Part shown: in pieces, positions 6,681-12,208 of the stretch
How positions within the stretch are numbered: position 1 is the first letter of the stretch
How the letters are laid out: every line of letters starts with the position of its first letter
Assembly: GCA_030631725.1 (NCBI GenBank)
Contig: DAOVKO010000036.1
Coordinates: 1 to 12,208, forward strand
Source of the DNA: Actinomycetes bacterium
Lineage (GTDB): Bacteria; Planctomycetota; Phycisphaerae; JAACET01
Direction: 5' to 3'
Length of the DNA: 12,208 bases
Notes under the pieces: generated by a model
What the model saw: the letters and a program-made list of their open reading frames with translations, nothing else
Database searches by the model: none
Told to the model about the DNA's origin: nothing
Translations under genes and position numbers: made by a program

Positions 6681-7067
6681 TTACCCGGCCTGTTGGGCGG
6701 CCCCCTGGTTGGTTTCCGCTTGTTGTGTATCCTGGAACGGCTCGGTAATGGCCTTGTTTACCTTGCCCATGAGCTCTGAAAAATCAGCCTGGGCTTTCAT
6801 CCAGCACTTCAGCGTTTCGTTTGAAGCAACCTTTTGCTGCAGCTCAGTCAGCATGTGCTTGTCTTCCGGCTCAATGGGCTTGCCGCTACTGTCCAGCTCA
6901 GCAATCTTCTGCAGTTGTCGCTGGTAATCCTCGAGTATCTCAAGGGCCTGCTTGTCCTGCTGCACGCCTTGGCGACTTTGCAGAAACGCCCTGCTCACGG
7001 AAGTCTCGGCTATAAGCTCGCCCAGCTTAGCCGCTTCAGCAATAATCTTGTCCAACTCTTGATCCAT
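6681..7067 (-). CDS. YlbF/YmcA-family protein
   Basis: A 128-residue, almost wholly helical, Glu/Gln/Lys-rich protein with no membrane segment. The layout matches the YlbF/YmcA (Com_YlbF) family: an N-terminal helix with AAKLGELIAETSVSRAF, a middle segment ending in ILEDYQRQLQKI, a short linker with an acidic patch, and a C-terminal helix with LKCWMKAQADFSELMGKVNKAI. In Bacillus subtilis, YlbF with YmcA and YaaT forms a complex that modulates RNase Y-dependent mRNA processing; whether the protein works so here is unknown, because neither partner is in the window. The tail from about residue 112 is Gln/Ala-rich and probably disordered. The ATG at 7067 follows GAGGTG five bases upstream. The gene is divergent from the epimerase gene and has its own candidate promoter. 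Confidence 0.8.
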   Translation of the reverse strand: MDQELDKIIAEAAKLGELIAETSVSRAFLQSRQGVQQDKQALEILEDYQRQLQKIAELDSSGKPIEPEDKHMLTELQQKVASNETLKCWMKAQADFSELMGKVNKAITEPFQDTQQAETNQGAAQQAG

Positions 7068-7101
7068 AAATCACCTCGCATTACAGTGAATCTACCAGCA
7101 A

Positions 7102-7129
7102 ACTATAAAGATCAGATATGAAAAATCAA
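7102..7129 (-). promoter_or_regulatory. Candidate promoter of the YlbF-family gene
   Basis: On the minus strand, TTGATT (7124-7129) and TATAGT (7102-7107, five of six matches to TATAAT) are separated by 16 bases. Transcription would start near 7095, giving a leader of about 28 bases before the ATG at 7067. Confidence 0.45.
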
Positions 7130-7200
7130 GACACATAATAATACCTGAAAATCCTTGTTTCTCTTTTTGAATTTTGATTTGTCATTTTGCTATTTACGCT

Positions 7201-7229
7201 TTGATTTTTGATATTCTACTGGTTATCGT
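7201..7229 (+). promoter_or_regulatory. Candidate promoter of the epimerase gene
   Basis: TTGATT (7201-7206) and TATCGT (7224-7229) are separated by 17 bases in an A/T-rich stretch. Transcription would start near 7236, about 57 bases before the ATG at 7293. The -10 match is weak (four of six). Confidence 0.3.
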
Positions 7230-7292
7230 AAGAGCTTGAGACAGCACGGTTAACCCTGCACATCCGTAATTCGCTCACTTGGAGTTTTAGCT

Positions 7293-8228
7293 ATGGCTAA
7301 TTACCTAGTTACCGGCGGGGCCGGCTTTATCGGCTCGAATCTAGTCCGTGCCCTGCTGGACGCCGGCCACACCGTGCGGGTCTTGGACAACTTCGAAACC
7401 GGCAAGAGAGAAAACCTCGCCCAGATAAACGACCGCATCAATCTGATTGAAGGCGACATTCGCAACCCCACCACTTGCCAATCCGTCTGCGCCGATATCG
7501 AGGTGGTCCTCCACCAGGCGGCCCTTGGCTCGGTACCCCGTTCGGTCGATGATCCTGCCACCTCCAACGCCGTCAACGTGGACGGCACAGTTAACATGCT
7601 CTGGGCTGCCAAACAAGCCAAGGTCCGACGGTTTGTCTTCGCCGCCAGCTCCGCAGTCTACGGTGAGTCCGCTGCCCTACCCAAACAGGAAGACATGCTT
7701 CCAGCTCCGATCAGTCCTTACGGCGTAAGCAAGTTGACCTGCGAGCATTATTGCCGCGTCTTTTACGAGACTTACGGCCTGGAAACCTTTTCTCTGCGCT
7801 ACTTCAATGTCTTCGGTCCCCGCCAGGACCCCACCAGCCAATACGCCGCCGTGATTCCCCTCTTCGTTTCCGCTCTGCTGGGCAACAAGCCCCCGGTAGT
7901 CTTCGGCGACGGCGAGCAAACCCGCGACTTTACCTACATTGACAACGTGGTCCAAGCCAACATCCTTGCCGCCGACGCCAAGAACGCCCAAGGCCAAGTC
8001 ATCAACATCGCCTGCCAGAAACAGATCTCTCTCAACCGCATCCTGGATATCTTGCGTCAACTGCTCGACACCGACACCCCCGCCAAGTACACCGACCCCC
8101 GCCCCGGAGACATCAAACATTCCCTGGCTGATATCACCCGGGCCAAAGAACTCCTCGGCTTCGAGCCCCGCATAGATTTCGAGCAGGGTCTCCGCCTGGC
8201 CATCGACTGGTACAAGGCCAATTTGTAA
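7293..8228 (+). CDS. NAD-dependent epimerase of the extended SDR family, WbpP/GalE-like UDP-sugar 4-epimerase
   Basis: Interconverts the C4 configuration of a UDP-hexose through a keto intermediate, feeding cell-surface polysaccharide synthesis. The 311-residue protein has the NAD-binding TGGAGFIG (7-14), DNFETGKREN after the second strand, the catalytic serine in FAASSAVYG (S119), Y143 and K147 of YxxxK, and LRYFNVFGPRQDP. HQAALGSVPRSVDDP and QYAAVIP strongly resemble the UDP-N-acetylglucosamine 4-epimerases WbpP and TviC. At the position of E. coli GalE Y299 this protein has a serine (S277 in DIKHSLAD), as in WbpP, which opens the pocket for N-acetylated sugars; a UDP-GlcNAc/UDP-GalNAc preference is therefore inferred. 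The ATG has GGAG eight bases upstream (7281-7284). It stands alone, with no glycosyltransferase nearby. A dehydratase or decarboxylase of the same superfamily is less likely. Confidence 0.9.
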   Translation: MANYLVTGGAGFIGSNLVRALLDAGHTVRVLDNFETGKRENLAQINDRINLIEGDIRNPTTCQSVCADIEVVLHQAALGSVPRSVDDPATSNAVNVDGTVNMLWAAKQAKVRRFVFAASSAVYGESAALPKQEDMLPAPISPYGVSKLTCEHYCRVFYETYGLETFSLRYFNVFGPRQDPTSQYAAVIPLFVSALLGNKPPVVFGDGEQTRDFTYIDNVVQANILAADAKNAQGQVINIACQKQISLNRILDILRQLLDTDTPAKYTDPRPGDIKHSLADITRAKELLGFEPRIDFEQGLRLAIDWYKANL

Positions 8229-8336
8229 TCTCAGACCAGCCTACCGCAATTTCCTCGCCAGCCGGCTCATCCTCTCAAGTTTTGCAAGCTCCCGGCTACC
8301 GGACGCACCGCCCAATCAGCGACCCCCGCCGGAAGA

Positions 8337-8912
8337 CTACCGCGGCGGATGCAGAAGCGCTTGGCATTTCTCACACTTCAACACTAACGGAATCCTCGCG
8401 ACCCTTGGATCCATCGCGTTCAGCCAATTGGTCCAGGCGTAGCTGCCGTCACTTTGCGGAACCCAGTATTGAATTTCCTGTGCAGCCCCCATACCCATTA
8501 GGGCCATGGGCGGCGGGAGAAATCCCCCCTCCTCCTGGCGCTTTCTCATCGCCTCCTCTTGAGCCTTGCCTTGTTCGGTCAAACGCCGCCGGGATTCCGG
8601 AACCTTCTTGCCACACTCCGGGCAAGTGGCGTAACGCAGCGCCACCGCCTGTCCCGAACACTTCGGGCAGTCGATCGGCGGCAACTGCGATGTCTTCTTC
8701 TTGAATATATCATCGCACTCCAGGCACTGCCACAACTGAGACTCCGCCGCACCAAACAGAAAGATGGCCAAGGCTATTACCGCCACACCTATCGCCGCCG
8801 AACAGATGATGATAAAAATCAGCTTGTCCTTGGCCATACCCGATCGCAAACTCCCGACTGCAGATTCCCTCGGTACACATCCGGCACATGCACTAACCAT
8901 CTCTTTCTTCAT
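8337..8912 (-). CDS. Membrane-anchored protein with four CxxC zinc-ribbon motifs, function unknown
   Basis: About 191 residues. One strong membrane helix lies near residues 31-54, followed by four CxxC knuckles (C63/C66, C82/C85, C97/C100, C180/C183) that could form two zinc ribbons. The fourth lies in the last 15 residues, far from the others, after a Met/Pro/Gly-rich stretch and an aromatic segment with QYWVPQSDGSYAWTNW. I do not recognise the family. Start choice is uncertain: ATG 8912 has AGGA seven bases upstream and is used here; ATG 8918 is too close to that site, and ATG 8837 (MAKDKLIF, just before the helix) is a natural-looking N-terminus but its GGGAG lies about 13 bases upstream. 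The gene is convergent with the epimerase gene and divergent from the aminopeptidase gene. Whether the cysteines face the cytoplasm is not determined. Confidence 0.75.
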   Translation of the reverse strand: MKKEMVSACAGCVPRESAVGSLRSGMAKDKLIFIIICSAAIGVAVIALAIFLFGAAESQLWQCLECDDIFKKKTSQLPPIDCPKCSGQAVALRYATCPECGKKVPESRRRLTEQGKAQEEAMRKRQEEGGFLPPPMALMGMGAAQEIQYWVPQSDGSYAWTNWLNAMDPRVARIPLVLKCEKCQALLHPPR

Positions 8913-9163
8913 TTTCATGTCCTTTCAAATTAAAGGTCGTACGGATAAGGGCACTTTTTCCCACAACCTGACATGTTCCCACAAACAACCCGCCGCCCCA
9001 GCCTCTCGGCCGAGCTTTCATCCATAAATAGACCCTAGGCCCCCTGATCCCGTTTGTCAAGAAGATAAATCAACCCCATCCGGCCCGGAAAGACCTTGAA
9101 GCTCCGGCGTCAGGCCCGGTACAATCCCTAGAACGAAAACTCATTCTCCTAGGAGTGGTCACT
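8913..9163. other. Divergent intergenic region with direct repeat and palindrome
   Basis: This 251-bp spacer separates two divergent genes. It holds a 9-bp direct repeat TTCCCACAA at 8958-8966 and 8976-8984 (18-bp period), a perfect 10-bp palindrome CTCGGCCGAG at 9005-9014, and the aminopeptidase promoter candidate listed separately. The repeat and the palindrome could be operators, but nothing identifies a regulator. Confidence 0.3.
9096..9125 (+). promoter_or_regulatory. Candidate promoter of the aminopeptidase gene
   Basis: TTGAAG (9096-9101) and TACAAT (9120-9125, five of six matches to TATAAT) are separated by 18 bases. Transcription would begin near 9132, giving a leader of about 32 bases with a clear AGGAG ribosome site (9151-9155). 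Confidence 0.5.
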
Positions 9164-10288
9164 ATGCTCGATCCGCGTGTGGAAAAAATGGCTCAAGTCT
9201 TGGTCAGATACTCTGCCAGCGTCAAACCCGGCGACCTGGTGAGCATAAAAGGTACGACCTTGGCTGAGCCTTTGGTGCTGGCCCTGCTCGAAGAGACCCT
9301 CAAGGCCGGCGGACACCCCCGCATAAGGCTCAGCCCCACAGGCTCCCCCGAAATCCTCTACAAAAACGCCTCCGACGAACAGCTCAAATTCATATCCGAA
9401 CTCGACCGCCAGGAGGTCGAACAGCTCGACGTCAGCATCCGCGTCATCGCCTCAGCCAACACCCGGGCTCTTAGTAACATAGACCCCGCCAGACCCGCCA
9501 TGCTAAGCCAAGCCCGCAAAGATCTCTCCCAGCGATTCCTCCAACGGGCCGCCGATGGCGAACTCCGCTGGACCCTCACCGCCTATCCAACTCTGGCCTA
9601 CGCTCAAGAAGCGGAAATGTCCCTTTCCGAGTACGAAGACTTTGTGTACAGAGCCTGCCTATTACATCACAAGGACCCGGTTACGGCTTGGAAAAAGCTG
9701 GCCGAACAACAGCAGCGTGTAGCCGACTACCTCGACAAGTGTAAGGAGCTGCGCATAAGAGCCACGGATACGGACATCCGCTTCGGCATCGAGGGCCGAA
9801 AATGGATAAACTGCCTGGGCGACAAGAACTTCCCCGACGGCGAAGTCTTCACCGGACCCTTAGAGGATTCCGTCGAAGGCCACATCCGCTACAGCTTCCC
9901 CGCCATCCGCGAGGGTCGCCACGTCGACGACATCCGCTTGACCTTCAAAGCCGGAAAAGCCGTCGAGGCCACCGCCGTCAAGAACCAGGACTTCCTTATC
10001 ACCATGCTCGATCAGGATGAGGGTGCACGCTTCCTCGGCGAGCTCTCTCTGGGCACCAACTACGAAGTCCAAAAATTCACCAGGAATCTGCTCTTCGACG
10101 AAAAGATCGGCGGCACGTGTCATCTGGCCCTGGGCAAGGGATACCCCGAGACGGGCTCAAAGAATACCTCCGGCCTGCACTGGGACATGGTCTGCGACCT
10201 GCGAGACGGCGGAGAAGTATTCGCCGATGGAAAACTCATCCAGAAAAACGGACGCTTTGTCGATCCCACTTGGCCGCAACCAAGTTGA
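9164..10288 (+). CDS. M29-family metallo-aminopeptidase
   Basis: Removes N-terminal amino acids from peptides in the cytosol with a two-metal centre. The 374-residue length fits the thermophilic aminopeptidase (M29; AmpS/aminopeptidase T) family. Expected metal ligands are visible in order: E227 in PDGEVFTGP, E293 in LGELSLGTN, H320 in GGTCHLALG, and H339 and D341 in LHWDMV. The catalytic tyrosine is Y327 in GKGYPE. The N-terminal half, with YSASVKPGDLVSIKG and a conserved-looking LDVSIRV strand, matches the family's substrate-capping domain. The ATG at 9164 has AGGAG at 9151-9155 with an 8-base spacer; a GTG at 9155 overlaps that ribosome site and is rejected. The methyltransferase gene begins 56 bp after the stop and may share its transcript. 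Confidence 0.93.
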   Translation: MLDPRVEKMAQVLVRYSASVKPGDLVSIKGTTLAEPLVLALLEETLKAGGHPRIRLSPTGSPEILYKNASDEQLKFISELDRQEVEQLDVSIRVIASANTRALSNIDPARPAMLSQARKDLSQRFLQRAADGELRWTLTAYPTLAYAQEAEMSLSEYEDFVYRACLLHHKDPVTAWKKLAEQQQRVADYLDKCKELRIRATDTDIRFGIEGRKWINCLGDKNFPDGEVFTGPLEDSVEGHIRYSFPAIREGRHVDDIRLTFKAGKAVEATAVKNQDFLITMLDQDEGARFLGELSLGTNYEVQKFTRNLLFDEKIGGTCHLALGKGYPETGSKNTSGLHWDMVCDLRDGGEVFADGKLIQKNGRFVDPTWPQPS

Positions 10289-10297
10289 TTCTTTCAC

Positions 10298-10324
10298 CAC
10301 GAAGAACACGAAATTCACGAAGTA
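10298..10324 (+). repeat. Three tandem 9-bp CACGAAnnn units
   Basis: Three consecutive units, CACGAAGAA, CACGAAATT and CACGAAGTA, lie between the aminopeptidase stop and the methyltransferase ribosome site. This ACCACGAAGAACACGAA type of sequence is, from memory, a dispersed intergenic repeat of many environmental bacteria and is often mis-translated as TTKNTK peptides. Confidence 0.5.
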
Positions 10325-10344
10325 AAACCAGGTGAATCAAAGCT

Positions 10345-11361
10345 ATGGATCAAATTGTCACCGGCGATTGCCTGAAAGTCCTAGCCAAACTACCGGCTGG
10401 ATGCGCCGATTTGATCGTGGCCGACCCACCTTATAACATCGGCTACGAGTACGATCGCTACGACGACTCGCGCGCCCACAAAGATTACTGCGACTGGACT
10501 GAACAGTGGATGCGCGCCTGCCAACGGGTTCTTTCACCGGCGGGCTCAATGTACATTGCCATTGGTGACGACTACGCCGCCGAGCTGCGCATCATTGGCC
10601 GAAAACTCAAGCTTACGCTGCGCAACTGGATCATCTGGCACTACACGTTTGGCCAAAATACGAAGAAGAAATTCGCCCGCTCCCACATCCACATCTTCTA
10701 CTTTGTGGCCGACGAAAAGAATTTCACCTTCAACGATGATTCGGTCAGGGTATTATCGGACCGCCAGAAGCAATACGCCGACCGCCGGGCCAATCCCACC
10801 GGCAAAATTCCCGACGACACCTGGGTCGTCTTCCCTCGGGTTTGCGGCACATTCAGCGAGCGGGCCGACGGACCAAACCAACTGCCCGAGGCCTTGGTCG
10901 CCCGAATTGTCAGAGCCAGCTCGAACCCCGGTGATTTAGTCCTCGACCCCTTTTGCGGGGCGGGCACGACGGCCACCATGGCCGCCCAACTGGACCGCCG
11001 TTATATCACCATCGACATCTCCGCCGACTATGTCCGCCAGGCCAAGCGCCGCGTAAAGAAAAGTCTCAAAAGAAATGGTCAACCAACGCTCACCCCGCTA
11101 TCCCCGCTGCAATTGACCGAATTGATTCGCCTTTACCAGGAAAACGAAATCCCCGCCGAGTTGCTCCTGGAAAAACCCAAGTTCATTAAACTCTTCGCCG
11201 GCCAACTCAACCGCCGATTAGCCAAATGCTCCGCCGAGCCTGTCGGGCCACCCCTCAAAGCCAGCGAGATCGCGTCTGCCCTGCAAACGTTAGCCAACAA
11301 AAACCTCCTGCCCGTTCTCCGCACCGACCAACCCTCCCTGAAAACCCGCAACCCTCGATAG
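10345..11361 (+). CDS. Orphan site-specific DNA methyltransferase, beta class (N6-adenine or N4-cytosine)
   Basis: Transfers a methyl group from S-adenosylmethionine to an exocyclic amino group in a specific DNA sequence. In this 338-residue protein the catalytic motif IV ADPPYNIGYEYD (D27-Y30) comes before the SAM-binding motif I DPFCGAGTT (201-209), the order of beta-class enzymes (N6_N4_Mtase family). DPPY is more usual in adenine methylases. The VVFPRVCGTF and QLPEALVARIVRASSNPGDLVLDPF blocks are typical of the family. After about residue 240 there is a C-terminal extension of roughly 100 residues, LSPLQLTELIRLYQENEIPAE onward, which is helical and not part of the usual catalytic fold; it may aid DNA recognition. 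The ATG follows AGGTGA nine bases upstream (10330-10335). No restriction endonuclease or specificity subunit gene adjoins it in the window, so it appears solitary. The target sequence cannot be predicted. Confidence 0.9.
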   Translation: MDQIVTGDCLKVLAKLPAGCADLIVADPPYNIGYEYDRYDDSRAHKDYCDWTEQWMRACQRVLSPAGSMYIAIGDDYAAELRIIGRKLKLTLRNWIIWHYTFGQNTKKKFARSHIHIFYFVADEKNFTFNDDSVRVLSDRQKQYADRRANPTGKIPDDTWVVFPRVCGTFSERADGPNQLPEALVARIVRASSNPGDLVLDPFCGAGTTATMAAQLDRRYITIDISADYVRQAKRRVKKSLKRNGQPTLTPLSPLQLTELIRLYQENEIPAELLLEKPKFIKLFAGQLNRRLAKCSAEPVGPPLKASEIASALQTLANKNLLPVLRTDQPSLKTRNPR

Positions 11362-11400
11362 ACATGAGCCGCCAAGCTCACGGATATGCCACAAAGAATC

Positions 11401-11430
11401 GCCCCGATGCGCGTTTTCACGCACCGGGGC
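11401..11430. terminator. Bidirectional hairpin terminator between convergent genes
   Basis: GCCCCG (11401-11406) pairs with CGGGGC (11425-11430) and TGCG (11408-11411) with CGCA (11420-11423), with one A/C mismatch between the two helices and an 8-base loop. It lies 39 bp past the methyltransferase stop and 32 bp past the ilvC stop, so it can serve both. No strong T-run follows on either strand. Confidence 0.6.
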
Positions 11431-11462
11431 AAAATCGACAGTCTGCTTGCAACAGCTAAGGC

Positions 11463-12208
11463 CTAAACCTCCTTGGAATCAATCCAGCTCATCATCTTGC
11501 GGAGCTTGGCGCCCACCTTTTCAATCAGATGATCGTGGTCGGCTTTCTGCAAGGCATTGAACACCGGCCGGCCCGCCTGATTCTCCAGGATCCATTCGCG
11601 GGCAAACTCGCCCGAGACGATTTCATCCAGAATATCGCGCATCTCCTGGCGGGTGTCCTCGTTGATAATCCGCGGCCCACGAGTCAAGTCGCCGTATTCT
11701 GCCGTGTTGCTCACGCTGTAACGCATGTAGTTGATCCCGCCCTGGTAGAACAGGTCCACGATCAGCTTCAGCTCGTGCATGCACTCAAAATAAGCCAGCT
11801 CCGGCGCATAACCAGCCTCGACCAGCGTCTCAAAGGCCATTTTCACTAGGGCGGTAACTCCCCCACACAATACCGCCTGCTCGCCGAACAAGTCTGTCTC
11901 GGTCTCGTCGGCAAAGGTGGTCTCGATAACCCCCGCCCGCGTCCCGCCGATACCGGACGCCCAAGCCAGGGCCATCCCCTTTGCCTTGCCCGACGCATCC
12001 TGCTGAACCGCGAACAGGCAGGGCAAACCGGCACCCTTTACAAATTCGCTCCGCAGCAGGTGTCCCGGCCCCTTGGGTGCCACCATGATAATATCCACCT
12101 CCTTGGGGGGTACTATCTGGCCGAAGTGAATATTAAAACCGTGCGAAAAACCTATAGCCTTGCCCTTGCCCATATTGCCGGCCACTTCGCTCTTGTACAC
12201 CGCCGCCT
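11463..12208 (-). CDS. ilvC: Ketol-acid reductoisomerase, class I (5' end cut by window edge)
   Basis: Catalyses the Mg- and NAD(P)H-dependent isomerisation and reduction of acetohydroxy acids in valine, leucine and isoleucine synthesis. The frame is open to the window edge; about 247 residues are visible, so roughly 85-90 N-terminal residues with the dinucleotide-binding loop are missing. Hallmarks seen are FSHGFNIHFGQIVPP with the conserved histidine, PKGPGHLLR, the first metal pair in ETDLFGEQ (D and E four apart), the second pair in the FECMHELKL block (E and E four apart), and the substrate-binding SNTAEYGD. The length after the last metal ligands fits the short class I form, which lacks the duplicated C-terminal domain of class II. 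A GTG near 12200 is internal, because conserved residues precede it. The gene converges on the methyltransferase gene through a shared hairpin. Confidence 0.96.
   Translation of the reverse strand, partial: AAVYKSEVAGNMGKGKAIGFSHGFNIHFGQIVPPKEVDIIMVAPKGPGHLLRSEFVKGAGLPCLFAVQQDASGKAKGMALAWASGIGGTRAGVIETTFADETETDLFGEQAVLCGGVTALVKMAFETLVEAGYAPELAYFECMHELKLIVDLFYQGGINYMRYSVSNTAEYGDLTRGPRIINEDTRQEMRDILDEIVSGEFAREWILENQAGRPVFNALQKADHDHLIEKVGAKLRKMMSWIDSKEV

Noticed and set aside
9155..9163. A GTG start for the aminopeptidase nine bases upstream of the ATG
   Set aside because: The GTG overlaps the AGGAG ribosome site that is correctly spaced for the ATG at 9164.
10289..10335. A coding extension reading TTKNTKFTK after the aminopeptidase
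   Set aside because: It is a translation of the CACGAAnnn intergenic repeat in another frame, a known source of spurious peptides.

Overview
This window looks like a stretch of bacterial chromosome from a moderately GC-rich organism. The mix of families suggests Planctomycetota (Phycisphaerae-like) or a close relative: a zinc-ribbon-tailed B12-dependent ribonucleotide reductase with a long Ala/Pro/Gly-rich linker, a YlbF-family protein, an M29 aminopeptidase, a WbpP-type epimerase and a lone DNA methyltransferase. The taxonomic guess rests on remembered family resemblance, not on a search. No rRNA, tRNA, CRISPR array, transposase or phage structural gene was seen.

Layout. Positions 1-438 hold the 3' part of a HIT-family (Ap4A phosphorylase-like) gene. 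A 557-bp pyrimidine-rich gap without a convincing gene follows (439-995), with several hairpins near its right end. Then comes a calcineurin-like metallophosphoesterase (996-1865). Positions 1905-2866 form a visibly more AT-rich island on the minus strand. It holds two small membrane protein genes and the decayed C-terminal remnant of a tandem copy of one of them.

A strong GC-rich hairpin (2866-2895) closes the large minus-strand nrdJ gene (2928-6101). The 579 bp between nrdJ and the next gene form the most structured non-coding region of the window. It contains a consensus TTGACA -35 box, a NrdR-box-like site in the promoter spacer, an A/T-rich tract, a 14-bp inverted repeat whose arms are DnaA-box-like, and a palindromic repeat in the leader. 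Next are a YlbF-family gene (minus, 6681-7067) and, divergently, a UDP-GlcNAc/GalNAc 4-epimerase-like gene (7293-8228). A zinc-ribbon membrane protein gene follows (minus, 8337-8912). Divergent from it are an M29 aminopeptidase (9164-10288) and, 56 bp later, an orphan beta-class DNA methyltransferase (10345-11361). A shared hairpin terminator (11401-11430) separates these from the convergent ilvC gene, which runs off the right edge.

The genes are mostly unrelated housekeeping and accessory functions: deoxynucleotide synthesis, branched-chain amino acid synthesis, sugar nucleotide metabolism, nucleotide or phosphate hydrolysis and peptide turnover. I see no complete defence or mobile system. 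The parts most worth a second look are the nrdJ control region, the AT-rich membrane-protein island with its decaying duplicate, and the unassigned 439-995 gap.
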